A stretch of DNA of 20,352 bases, from contig JAEXDQ010000028.1 of assembly GCA_023401595.1 (NCBI GenBank), positions 1-20,352 of the forward strand. The letters are read 5' to 3'. The DNA is from Spirochaetota bacterium (GTDB lineage Bacteria; Spirochaetota; Spirochaetia; Sphaerochaetales; Sphaerochaetaceae). Of the stretch, positions 7,639-15,495 are shown one piece after another; within the stretch, counting starts at the first letter, position 1, and each line of letters begins with the position of its first letter. The notes beneath the pieces are model-generated. The model was given only the letters and a program-made list of their open reading frames with translations. It ran no database searches and was not told where the DNA came from. The position numbers and the translations under genes were made by a program.

Positions 7639-8647
7639 GGACCGACCTCCTTTTCCGACTGACCAGCAGGTAGAGGAAGAACGGGCTTCCGAGAAAGGAG
7701 AGGACGATTCCCACCGGCAGTTCATACGGTGCGAACAGGGTCCTCGCAAGCATGTCGCAAGCCAATGTAGCCGCCGCGCCGAGCGTAGCGGAAACAGGGA
7801 CGAGGTATCGGTTGTCATGGCCGACGAGCAACCTTGCGATATGGGGGACGACCAGACCGACGAAACCGATCAGGCCGCAGACGCTGATAGCGCTTCCCGC
7901 CAGCAACGCGGCGACCGCGAGCAGCGCCAGACGGCAGCCCTTCACCCGCAGTCCGAGGGAACGGGCCGCGTCATCGCCAAGGGCGAGCACATTCATGTCG
8001 TAGCTGAAAAGCAGGGCCGCGACGTACCCGACAAGGACATATCCCGCGGCGAACCGCACCTGTTCCATCGTCACCGAACTGAAAGAGCCAATCAGAAAAT
8101 CCATCCGTCCGAACTGGGCGTCGGGAACGAGGGTGATGACGGCGTCGGTACAGGCCGACAGCAGGCTTGAAACCGCGACGCCGGCAAGCACGATGGTCAT
8201 GCGGGAGGCTCCCGTCCTGCGAGCCAGTCCGTAGACGAGCGTCACCGCCACAAAGGAGCCGACGAAGGCTGCCACCGGCGCGTACCGCAGATATGCGGGA
8301 AAAAATGCGGTCAAGAGCATGGTAGCCAGCCCCGCCCCGGCGTTCACCCCGATGATGTTCGGACCGGCGAGCGGGTTGTTGAGTACCACCTGAAGGATGA
8401 CTCCCGCCACGGCGAGCGCCATACCTGCCGACACGGCTGCCAATGTCCTCGGCAGCCTGACGTACATGACAATCCGGTATGCGCTTGAAGCGGTATCCCT
8501 GCCCGACAGCACATCCCATAGCCGTTGGAGGCTGATACCCGCGGCGCCGATGCAGACGCTAGCGATAGCGAGTACAACGACCAACGCGAGGGAACAGAGC
8601 AGTACGGACATCATCCTCATCATCGGAATTCCATCATTCCTATCCAT
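7631..8647 (-). CDS. FecCD/BtuC-family ABC permease, probably cobalamin
   Basis: Inner-membrane permease of 338 residues from ATG 8647; a start at 8623 is also possible and both precede the first helix (SVLLCSLALVVVLAIASV). Family motifs are visible: RLPRTLAAVSAGMALAVAG near the N-terminus, NNPLAGPNIIGVNAGAGLA, ALGDDAARSLGL (the coupling region that contacts the ATPase), and GLIGFVGLVVPHIARLLVGH near the C-terminus. About ten hydrophobic segments are seen, as in BtuC. Overlaps the binding-protein stop by 8 bases upstream and the ATPase start by 8 bases downstream, so the three genes form one coupled operon. Confidence 0.92.
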   Translation of the reverse strand: MDRNDGIPMMRMMSVLLCSLALVVVLAIASVCIGAAGISLQRLWDVLSGRDTASSAYRIVMYVRLPRTLAAVSAGMALAVAGVILQVVLNNPLAGPNIIGVNAGAGLATMLLTAFFPAYLRYAPVAAFVGSFVAVTLVYGLARRTGASRMTIVLAGVAVSSLLSACTDAVITLVPDAQFGRMDFLIGSFSSVTMEQVRFAAGYVLVGYVAALLFSYDMNVLALGDDAARSLGLRVKGCRLALLAVAALLAGSAISVCGLIGFVGLVVPHIARLLVGHDNRYLVPVSATLGAAATLACDMLARTLFAPYELPVGIVLSFLGSPFFLYLLVSRKRRSVLA

Positions 8648-9719
8648 AGATGATTCCCGCCAGGTATTCATAGCTTTCCGCCCAACGGGCGTTCGGCTTG
8701 TAATGGAACAGGTCCTTGGGAAGCACCACGTACCTCCCCTCCTTGACCGCGCTCAGGCCGGCCCATGCGGGATTCAGTTCAAAAATGTCATGCATCGACT
8801 TCAAGGCTTTGTCGGCGTCCCCCATCGGCACGACGAAAATATAGTCGGGGTCTTCGGCGATGATCGCTTCCAGTGTCAGCTCATCGAGCAGGGACGCATG
8901 CCGTTTGGCGATGTTGTCCGTCCCGAGGTCCTCCAGCATCCGGCAGGTCATGTTGTCGTCGGCCTTCGCTTTCGCCTTTCCCGACAAAGCCCGGACGAAC
9001 AGTACCGTCGGTTTCCGCCCGGTGTCAGAAGAGCTTTCCGCGGTGACCAAGGCTTTGTCCAAGATAGCTTCAATCCGGCGCTGGACCGCCAGTCCATGGC
9101 GTTCATACAGATCCTTGCGTCCGGTAATATCGGTGCAGACGCCCAGCATCCGCAGATAGTCGTCGAATTGCTCCACCTTGAAATACGCACAGGGGATTTT
9201 CGCCTGTTCCAGGATACGTGCTGCCGCGACATGCCCCTGGACATCGGGGGACAGTAACACGAAGTCGGGGTCAAGCTCCAGCAGCTTCTCCAGATTCGGA
9301 TGCTTTACCGTCCCGATGATGATCGTGCCGTCGGGGACGTCCAGATGTCGTTCCGAAATCACGTCGTCGGTAACGCCCACCAGTTCACCGCCTGCGAGCA
9401 ACCAGGTTTCGGCATAGGAACCCAGCAACGAAACCACGCGGCGAGGCCGTCCGTTCAGCGCGACTTCACGCCCCAGCGCATCGGAAAATGAATAGCGGAC
9501 GTCGGAAGCGGTCATACCGGAAATGGAGTCCCCGGAAGCTACTATGCCGGAGGCGGCTACGTCGGAACCGACTGCGCTGGAAGCGGTTACGTCTGGAACA
9601 ACCACGCCGGAGGACGAACCCTCGGAAAAGGCGTCCCCGCGGGAACAGGAGAGGAACAGTATGGAAACCAACATCGACAGAACGATGGCCGGAAAAATCA
9701 ATATCTTATGGGTTTGCAT
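8640..9719 (-). CDS. Periplasmic-binding lipoprotein of the ABC importer (BtuF-like)
   Basis: A 359-residue lipoprotein that would deliver the ligand to the permease. The start ATG 9719 has GAGGAA about 7 bases upstream and begins the signal peptide MQTHKILIFPAIVL, with lipobox LFLSC (lipidated Cys25). Residues 29-78 are a repetitive pentapeptide linker (separate entry). The binding-protein fold starts near YSFSDALGREVAL and shows RRVVSLLGSYAETWLLAGG, PNLEKLLELDPDFVLL, and the C-terminal EGRYVVLPKDLFHYKPNARW. This is the type III (BtuF/FhuD) family, for B12, siderophore or heme. No riboswitch is seen in front of it; the next gene upstream on the same strand is 111 bases away. Confidence 0.9.
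   Translation of the reverse strand: MQTHKILIFPAIVLSMLVSILFLSCSRGDAFSEGSSSGVVVPDVTASSAVGSDVAASGIVASGDSISGMTASDVRYSFSDALGREVALNGRPRRVVSLLGSYAETWLLAGGELVGVTDDVISERHLDVPDGTIIIGTVKHPNLEKLLELDPDFVLLSPDVQGHVAAARILEQAKIPCAYFKVEQFDDYLRMLGVCTDITGRKDLYERHGLAVQRRIEAILDKALVTAESSSDTGRKPTVLFVRALSGKAKAKADDNMTCRMLEDLGTDNIAKRHASLLDELTLEAIIAEDPDYIFVVPMGDADKALKSMHDIFELNPAWAGLSAVKEGRYVVLPKDLFHYKPNARWAESYEYLAGIIYG
9486..9635 (-). repeat. Ten imperfect 15-bp repeats coding a pentapeptide linker
   Basis: Inside the binding-lipoprotein gene, exactly 150 bp code for ten five-residue units of the form x-x-x-S-(G/D/E/S), for example DAFSE, GSSSG, AVGSD, VAASG, IVASG, DSISG, MTASD. The Ser codon is almost always TCC. 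The stretch lies between the lipidated Cys and the folded domain, so it probably acts as a flexible tether. Confidence 0.8.
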
Positions 9720-9830
9720 TTCATCATTTCCTCGTAAGGACATCGACGAGAGGTCGCGACGGCGACTTCCGCCACTGCACAATAGCGAGCTTTTTCCATC
9801 CTGTCCAGCTGGGGAAGCTATTCATCATTG

Positions 9831-11081
9831 TCAGGAATCCGCCTCCAAAAGCGTCTTGGCAAGTGTCTTCAGGCAATGGAAGGTACTGTCGGCGGGGATG
9901 AACGCCCATGATTTCGTCCGTTTGACGATAATTCCCTCGACGACCTGCTCCACAGAATAGAAATTGCCACCGATTCGGGGATTCTCATACGGGACGAGGG
10001 CGCTTCCGTACCAGACGGTCTTCGTCTCCCCTGGCGCCAGAGAGATTGTCGTCGGGCACCCCATCAACGTTTCCTGTTGTACAGAACGAACCACCCCCTC
10101 TTCCATGAAAGAGGTACCGGAGCCACACCCCAGATTGAATACCTGACTGGTTCCCCCGTCATACAGCGCCCAAGGAGAGAGCTGCCGCCCGCCGTAATCC
10201 ATGAGGAAATAGTTGAAATACAGGGGAACGTCCCCTTCCTCCAACACCGCGGGTCCGGGAAAGAACGTGAAGTAGAGAAGCTGCTGCCGGGGATTGATTA
10301 CGCTGTTCCAGCCAAGGCGTGAGGAGGAAGGAACCACTCCGGCGATCAGGTCCGTACTCCCGGTCATGCCGGAAACCTGGGTCAGATCGACCGTGCCTCC
10401 GCTTTTCAACGGCGCCTTGCGAAGATCATCGAACTGGATGCCGTCGGCGATACGTCCATAGATACCGTTCAACGACTGGTTGGTGGTCATCCATCGTTCA
10501 GCGGAGGAATTGAGCAGACAGCCCGACTCAAGGAACGGAGCCCCGAGGGTGTTGCGCCAGGCGATATTCGCGGTCAACGGAGAATCACCGTCATTGCGTA
10601 TGGTGCAACTGGTGTACAAAACAGGATGTCCCGGCAACAGCATATCCACTTTTTGGACATTCCATCGATTTCCTGCTTCACGGCTGACCAGCGAGGACAA
10701 CATCCAAGCGCCGTTGAAGGTTGAATCAGTCCCGTACCGTTCCACCATCCAATAGCCGTTGGCGGAATAACCGTCCATTTCATGAAAGACGGGGCCATCC
10801 TGACAGGCGTCACCGAAATTAGGAAAACAGAAATAGCTTCCTGCCTTCTGATACAACAATGAATTATTGCGCCAGAAATCGCTGTTTTCATCGCTGTAGA
10901 CGGACGTTCCGGTTCCCCGGAACCAAGGGATAGCATGGGCGTTGACACGACCTCCCGACGGAAGCTCAGTACTCAGCTCCAACACCATGGCGCCTTGGTC
11001 TTCGATCACCACCCGTATCAGGTCGTTGGTAAGAACAGCCGCGCTTCGCCCTTCCCAAAGGGGTACCCGACGTATATCCAT
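9831..11081 (-). CDS. Mutarotase-fold (aldose-1-epimerase-like) protein, function unknown
   Basis: A 416-residue protein with no signal peptide. ATG 11081 is preferred because AGGAGG is 10 bases upstream; an ATG at 11090 is only one base from that site. The pattern of beta-strands resembles the galactose-mutarotase / carbohydrate-binding beta-sandwich superfamily: an early RVVIEDQGAMVLELS, then RGTGTSVYSDENSDFWR, HEMDGYSANGYWMVERYG, VLYTSCTIRNDGDSPLTANI and WRNTLGAPFLESGCLL. The 'TIRNDGDSPLT' strand is typical of that fold. It is much longer than simple mutarotases (about 350) and I cannot name the catalytic residues. It is divergent from an alpha-galactosidase gene, which supports a role in carbohydrate use. 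Fold assignment moderate, function open. Confidence 0.65.
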   Translation of the reverse strand: MDIRRVPLWEGRSAAVLTNDLIRVVIEDQGAMVLELSTELPSGGRVNAHAIPWFRGTGTSVYSDENSDFWRNNSLLYQKAGSYFCFPNFGDACQDGPVFHEMDGYSANGYWMVERYGTDSTFNGAWMLSSLVSREAGNRWNVQKVDMLLPGHPVLYTSCTIRNDGDSPLTANIAWRNTLGAPFLESGCLLNSSAERWMTTNQSLNGIYGRIADGIQFDDLRKAPLKSGGTVDLTQVSGMTGSTDLIAGVVPSSSRLGWNSVINPRQQLLYFTFFPGPAVLEEGDVPLYFNYFLMDYGGRQLSPWALYDGGTSQVFNLGCGSGTSFMEEGVVRSVQQETLMGCPTTISLAPGETKTVWYGSALVPYENPRIGGNFYSVEQVVEGIIVKRTKSWAFIPADSTFHCLKTLAKTLLEADS

Positions 11082-11146
11082 GGGCCGCATTCCTCCTGCC
11101 GGAACTGCAGGCGTTCATAGGTTTTCCGCCTTTTGCACCCGCTCCG

Positions 11147-11175
11147 GTATTTTTTTGCATTAAGATGCTGTCAAA
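11147..11175 (-). promoter_or_regulatory. Candidate promoter of the mutarotase-like gene
   Basis: On the minus strand a consensus TTGACA (11175-11170) is followed after 17 bases by AATACC (11152-11147). The weak -10 would suit activator dependence. The spacer holds GCATCTTAATGC, a small GCAT/ATGC dyad. Confidence 0.4.
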
Positions 11176-11196
11176 TCCACCAGACCACAGTATACT
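11168..11196 (+). promoter_or_regulatory. Candidate promoter of the alpha-galactosidase gene
   Basis: CTGTCA (11168-11173), 17 bases, TATACT (11191-11196), giving a leader of about 200 bases. Its -35 box overlaps that of the opposite promoter, so the two would compete. TTGGTATCA immediately follows the -10 box and could be an operator. The rest of the leader to 11390 shows no riboswitch or hairpin I can recognise. Confidence 0.4.
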
Positions 11197-11405
11197 TGGT
11201 ATCAGATATCCATTGACCTGTAAAGGTGGATGGGAATCGAATTTGCATAGAACAGATATACATGCCGAATTTTATTCCGGTACTGCGGTGCTGTGTCTAT
11301 TTTTCCCAGACGGCAAGGAAACGGCCGGGGCACGCACAGCGAAGCGTCCATACTGTCGATAGTACAGGGTGAAAGCCGGGACGGGGTTTGTAGGAGGAAT
11401 CGTAT

Positions 11406-13772
11406 ATGATACAAGAGCAGAACAAGGTCTTTACCCTAGACACCCGCATGACGACCTACCTTTTCAGAGTCGAGGAAACAGGTCACCTTGAACATCTTTA
11501 CTATGGACGAAGATTGCGCGACACATCCTCCATCGACGCTTTGACGGACAAGCATACCTTGCCGATCGGCAACGGGACTGCTTATGACAGCCTTCATCCC
11601 ACTTTGTTCCTTGATAACCTATGCATGGAATGCTCGTCGCCGGGAAAGGGCGACTACCGGGAAAGCTCCATAGTCATTGAATACGGCGCGGGTCTGCAGA
11701 CCTGTGACTTCCTCTATAAGGAACACCGGATCATCCCCGGCAAGCCGAGGACGTTTTCCGGCATCCCCGCCTCCTACGGGACGAAGGAAACCTGCACGAC
11801 GTTGGAGGTGGTCCTCAAAGAAAAGCTATTGCCGCTACGGCTCCAGCTCATTTATACGATTTTTGAAGATTGCGATGTCATAACCCGTCGCGCAACTCTC
11901 TACAACGATGGTTCGGATATCGTGACAATCAGGAACCTGGCCAGCCTCCAGCTCGATCTACCGGAAAGCGACTGGAACTTCGTCACTTTCGACGGCACCT
12001 GGGCACGTGAACGGTACCGCAATGAGCGGCCGCTTACTCCGGGAATCATGGTCAACGACAGCAAGACGGGTGTCAGTAGCGCCGTCCACAACAGCTGCGT
12101 GTTCCTCCGTAGGCCATCAACCTCAGAATCGAGGGGAGAATGCATCGGTTGCAATCTGATCTACAGCGGCAACCATCGGGAATTGGTGGAGACTTCCCCC
12201 TACGGCAAGGTCCGGTTGATGACTGGTATCAATCCCGCGACATTCTGTTGGAAGCTGAACAGCAACGAACGGTTCCAGACGCCGGAGGCGGTCCTTACCT
12301 ACTCCGCCGAGGGGCTCAACGGCGCAAGCAGGCATTTCCACAGGTTCGTCAACGAGCATGTGGTCAGTGGTATCTGGAAGAACAGGCTGAGGCCGGTGCT
12401 GGTCAACAATTGGGAAGCAACCTATTTCAACTTCTCAGAATCAAAGTTACTCGACCTCGCACAGGAGGCCGCAGATCTCGGAGCGGAGTTGTTCGTTCTC
12501 GACGATGGTTGGTTCGGCAGCCGGGAAGATGATACGACAAGTCTGGGAGACTGGACGGTCAACACGAAGAAGCTGCCTTCCGGAATCGCCGACTTGTCCA
12601 AGAAGATACATCGGATGGGCCTGCTGTTCGGTCTCTGGGTGGAGCCGGAAATGATCAGTATCGAAAGCGATTTGTACCGAGCCCATCCTGAATGGATGAT
12701 AGCGATTCCGGGCCGGACGCCATCGCCAGGAAGAAACCAGTTCATCCTGGACCTGACAAGGGAGGATGTCCGCAGCTATCTGGTGGCGGCTTTGTCCGAT
12801 ATATGGCATCTGGCGAGAGTCGATTATGTGAAATGGGACATGAACCGGGTGTTCAGCGACTTGTTCAGCCACAACCGGGAGATCCGCAACCATGGGGAAT
12901 TCCTCCATAGGTATGTGCTGGGACTGTACGACGTGCTGGAGAAATTGACGAAGCTGTTCCCCGACATGTTGTTTGAATCCTGCGCATCAGGAGGTAATCG
13001 GTTCGATCTGGGCATGCTCTGTTTCATGCCGCAGACATGGACCAGCGACAATACCGACGTCCTGTGCAGGATGTATATCCAGGAAGGGACGAGCTGCGGC
13101 TACCCGCTCTCCACCATGGGCGCCCACGTCTCGGCGTCGCCGAATCATCAAACCCTCCGGAAAAGCGATATCGAAAGCCGATTCAACGTCGCGGCGTTCG
13201 GGGTTCTGGGGTATGAACTGGATATCACCCGCCTCGATGATCAGCAGAAGGAAGCGGTGAAGGAACAGATAGCGTTCTACAAGGCCCACCGGACGATTTT
13301 ACAGTATGGGGAATTCTTCAGAATCGTTTCCGCTTCGGGAGATTCAAACGAAGTCATCTGGGTGGCCGCGACACCGGATCGGAGCGAGATGCTGGTTCTC
13401 TGGGCGCAGAAGCTCAATCAGCCGAATCCCGGTTGCGACATTCTCAAGGTCCCTGTCGCGAATCCTTCCTATGATTATGAGGTAATCCCCCGCAAGCAGA
13501 AGGTAAGCATCAAGACGTTCGGCGATCTGATCAACCGAAACAGCCCGGTCAAGATGAAGAACGATGGCTTTATCCAGCAGCTTGTAAGCCAAAAATATTC
13601 ACTTGATAGCGAAATTGAGCATTACTTTGTCCCTGGGGACATGCTGGCCTATGGAGGCATACGCCTCAGCCAACAATTCGGCGGTACCGGATTCGACGCC
13701 CAGACCCGCGTGTTGGGCGATTTCGGTTCCAGGCTCTACTACATCCGCCGGATCGAGAAAGGGTCAATCTAG
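11406..13772 (+). CDS. Alpha-galactosidase, glycoside hydrolase family 36
   Basis: A 788-residue enzyme that releases alpha-linked galactose from oligosaccharides such as melibiose and raffinose, by the retaining mechanism of GH36. No signal peptide, so cytoplasmic. AGGAGG lies 9 bases before ATG 11406. It has an N-terminal beta-sandwich (about 1-320), a TIM barrel (about 330-650) and a C-terminal beta domain. Barrel motifs: NNWEATYFNF, FVLDDGWFG, GLWVEPEMI, then the nucleophile D478 in YVKWDMNR, FESCASGGNRFD, and the acid/base D548 in WTSDNTD. Length is slightly above the usual 720-745. The last codons (GSI, stop) lie inside the first unit of an 11-bp repeat array. No sugar transporter is visible in the window. 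Confidence 0.95.
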   Translation: MIQEQNKVFTLDTRMTTYLFRVEETGHLEHLYYGRRLRDTSSIDALTDKHTLPIGNGTAYDSLHPTLFLDNLCMECSSPGKGDYRESSIVIEYGAGLQTCDFLYKEHRIIPGKPRTFSGIPASYGTKETCTTLEVVLKEKLLPLRLQLIYTIFEDCDVITRRATLYNDGSDIVTIRNLASLQLDLPESDWNFVTFDGTWARERYRNERPLTPGIMVNDSKTGVSSAVHNSCVFLRRPSTSESRGECIGCNLIYSGNHRELVETSPYGKVRLMTGINPATFCWKLNSNERFQTPEAVLTYSAEGLNGASRHFHRFVNEHVVSGIWKNRLRPVLVNNWEATYFNFSESKLLDLAQEAADLGAELFVLDDGWFGSREDDTTSLGDWTVNTKKLPSGIADLSKKIHRMGLLFGLWVEPEMISIESDLYRAHPEWMIAIPGRTPSPGRNQFILDLTREDVRSYLVAALSDIWHLARVDYVKWDMNRVFSDLFSHNREIRNHGEFLHRYVLGLYDVLEKLTKLFPDMLFESCASGGNRFDLGMLCFMPQTWTSDNTDVLCRMYIQEGTSCGYPLSTMGAHVSASPNHQTLRKSDIESRFNVAAFGVLGYELDITRLDDQQKEAVKEQIAFYKAHRTILQYGEFFRIVSASGDSNEVIWVAATPDRSEMLVLWAQKLNQPNPGCDILKVPVANPSYDYEVIPRKQKVSIKTFGDLINRNSPVKMKNDGFIQQLVSQKYSLDSEIEHYFVPGDMLAYGGIRLSQQFGGTGFDAQTRVLGDFGSRLYYIRRIEKGSI

Positions 13773-13837
13773 GGTCACTCTAGGCTCAACCGGTGGTCAC
13801 TCTAGGCTCAATCTAGGGTCAATCGGTGGTCGCGCTC
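13761..13837 (+). repeat. 11-bp tandem repeat array A (7 units)
   Basis: Seven contiguous 11-bp units beginning at 13761: GGGTCAATCTA, GGGTCACTCTA, GGCTCAACCGG, TGGTCACTCTA, GGCTCAATCTA, GGGTCAATCGG, TGGTCGCGCTC. Unit 1 contains the alpha-galactosidase stop codon (13770-13772). The period is not a multiple of three, so the array is not built for coding. Confidence 0.85.
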
Positions 13838-13889
13838 TGGGGTCGAAGGCAGGTAGCAAGGGTGCCGGTTGCAAGGTCGACATCGCTTT

Positions 13890-13955
13890 GTGGCTACCGT
13901 AGGGCTACCCCTGGGCTACCGTAGGGCTACCCCTGGGCTAACGTAGGGCTACCCC
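13890..13955 (+). repeat. 11-bp tandem repeat array B (6 units, 22-bp higher-order period)
   Basis: Six 11-bp units alternate between two types: (G/T)GGGCTACCGT-like and AGGGCTACCCC, so the exact period is 22 bp times three. The last unit ends 13 bases from the stop of the convergent ferredoxin gene. The sequence differs from array A though the period is the same. GGG-CTA-CCC can form small hairpins. Confidence 0.85.
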
Positions 13956-13968
13956 TAAAACTTAAGAG

Positions 13969-14667
13969 TCACTCAAAAATCTGGCCGTCGGTTGAAATGA
14001 CAACGACGCGCCATGGGATGAATTTTCCGCTGGCCTGCAATGCCGTCTTCACCGCTTGTTCGATGCCGCCGCAACAGGGAACCTCCATCCTGACGATAGT
14101 GACGTTCTTGATGTCGTTGTTCTTGATGATGTCCGTCAGTTTTTCGGAATAGTCACCTGAGTCCAGCTTGGGACAGCCGATCAGCGTAACCCGGTTGCGG
14201 ATGAATTTCCTGTGGAAATCCCCGTAGGCATAGGCGGTACAGTCCGCCGCGACCAACAGGTGGGCGCCCTTGAAATATGACGCGTTCACGTTGGCCAACT
14301 TGATCTGTACAGGCCATTGGGACAGTTCGCTAGAAATTTCGTCCACGGCATTGGAGGCGGGGCTTTGCTCATGGACGATCCGCTTGTTGTTCATACCAGG
14401 GCAGCTGAAGGGAATCGGTTGTGTCTTGATTCGCGCCTTCGCCGACTGTACCGCCTGTTCATCGTAGGCGGCGGCCTCACGCTCCTCGAACGTGATGGCT
14501 CCAGCGGGACAGGCAGGCAGACAATCCCCCAGACCATCGCAGTAGTCCTCACGCAGTAGCCGCGCCTTGCCGTTCACCATACCGATAGCGCCTTCATGAC
14601 AAGCTTTCGCGCAAGCTCCGCATCCGTTGCATCTCTCTTCGTCTATCCTGATTATCTTTCTTTTCAT
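13969..14667 (-). CDS. Ferredoxin-domain protein with Cys-rich C-terminal domain
   Basis: A 232-residue cytoplasmic iron-sulfur protein with GGGAGGAA upstream of ATG 14667. Residues 1-60 form a two-cluster ferredoxin: the first site is complete (C13, C16, C19, C23); the second, CDGLGDCLPAC, has C43, C49 and C53 but Leu at 46 where the second Cys would be, so it may hold a 3Fe-4S or an otherwise ligated cluster. A C-terminal domain (about 85-232) has five more cysteines in SCPG (C89), ADCTAYA (C143), IGCPKLD (C165) and VPCCGG (C198, C199), which could bind another cofactor. Electron-transfer role inferred. Divergent from the Crp/Fnr regulator and probably controlled by it. Confidence 0.85.
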   Translation of the reverse strand: MKRKIIRIDEERCNGCGACAKACHEGAIGMVNGKARLLREDYCDGLGDCLPACPAGAITFEEREAAAYDEQAVQSAKARIKTQPIPFSCPGMNNKRIVHEQSPASNAVDEISSELSQWPVQIKLANVNASYFKGAHLLVAADCTAYAYGDFHRKFIRNRVTLIGCPKLDSGDYSEKLTDIIKNNDIKNVTIVRMEVPCCGGIEQAVKTALQASGKFIPWRVVVISTDGQIFE

Positions 14668-14694
14668 TGATAGGTTCCTCCCTACGATACCTGC

Positions 14695-14779
14695 ATATTA
14701 CTCCTTGTGAGTTGACGAGTCTGTTGTTTTTACAACATATATAGAATATCAGCTCCATGATGAGACATGATGATATAAT
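14695..14779. promoter_or_regulatory. Divergent promoters with Crp/Fnr-type operator
   Basis: TGTTGT-TTTT-ACAACA (14722-14737) has perfect 6-base arms with a 4-base spacer, the geometry of Fnr-type sites. On the minus strand TAATAT (14700-14695) makes a -10 box for the ferredoxin gene; with a start near 14688 the dyad centre (14729.5) falls at about -41.5. On the plus strand TATAAT (14774-14779) is a good -10 for the regulator gene, with the dyad at roughly -56. No good -35 is seen for either, consistent with activator dependence. Confidence 0.65.
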
Positions 14780-14809
14780 GATGAACACGAACACAGAGAA
14801 AGGAAACAG

Positions 14810-15484
14810 ATGAAAACAATCCTGCCCTACCTACCCATCCTGACAAGCTGTCCCTTGTTCCATGGCGTCTCTGAAAACGATATTCATTCGATGGTCACCT
14901 GCCTGTCCGCCTCGATCAAGGATTACGACAAGAACCAATATATCCTTAGGACGGGGGGCCGCACCGCATCTATCGGACTGGTGTTGGTCGGCGACGTACA
15001 TATCGTGAAAGAGGATTTCTGGGGGAACCGAAGCATCATGGCGGATATACGCCCGGGCGAGTTGTTCGGAGAAGCCTACGCCATGTCCGGGGCTCCCCTC
15101 GAAATAAGCGCCATGGCGATGGAGCCGGTACGTGTGATGTTCTTCGATAGCAAGAAGATCGCCAGGGCCTGCCCGTCATCCTGCGCCTACCATACTACGC
15201 TGATACAAAACCTGCTACGGATCATCACAAAAAAGACATTGTTCCTGACGCAGAAAATAGAAATCCTGAGCAATAGAACCACGCGGGAAAAGCTGTTGTC
15301 CTACCTGTCGGCCCAAGCCGTGCGAAGCGGAAGCCCGAGCTTTGAGATCCCTTTCAACAGAACGCAATTGGCGGAATATCTGTCGGTAGACAGGAGCGCC
15401 ATGACGACGGAACTCGGACGGATGCAGGACGAAGGCTTGCTGGATTTTGAGAAGAACCATTTTGAACTGAGGCAGAGGACATGA
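14810..15484 (+). CDS. Crp/Fnr-family transcription regulator
   Basis: A 224-residue regulator with an N-terminal cNMP-like beta-roll (about 12-125; GLVLVGDVHIVKEDFWG, RPGELFGEAYAMSG), a long dimer helix (about 125-160) and a C-terminal winged helix with FNRTQLAEYLSVDRSAMTTE as the recognition unit (about 182-201). The four N-terminal cysteines of Escherichia coli Fnr are not present, so an iron-sulfur oxygen sensor of that kind is unlikely; a heme or other ligand is possible, as in HcpR-type regulators of anaerobes. AAAGGA lies 5 bases before ATG 14810. The HD-domain gene follows 11 bases later in the same operon. The dyad in its own promoter suggests autoregulation plus control of the divergent ferredoxin gene. 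Confidence 0.9.
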   Translation: MKTILPYLPILTSCPLFHGVSENDIHSMVTCLSASIKDYDKNQYILRTGGRTASIGLVLVGDVHIVKEDFWGNRSIMADIRPGELFGEAYAMSGAPLEISAMAMEPVRVMFFDSKKIARACPSSCAYHTTLIQNLLRIITKKTLFLTQKIEILSNRTTREKLLSYLSAQAVRSGSPSFEIPFNRTQLAEYLSVDRSAMTTELGRMQDEGLLDFEKNHFELRQRT

Positions 15485-15495
15485 AGGAGGTCGCC

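Noticed and set aside
8397..9257. A 286-codon open frame on the plus strand
   Set aside because: Antisense to the clear permease and binding-protein genes, without any family motif; a shadow frame.
9720..9830. Second cobalamin riboswitch before the binding-protein operon
   Set aside because: Only 111 bases, and neither GCCACTGT nor a B12 box is present on the minus strand.
13761..13955. CRISPR or intrinsic terminator
   Set aside because: The 11-bp units are contiguous without spacers, and no long stem with a U-run is formed.
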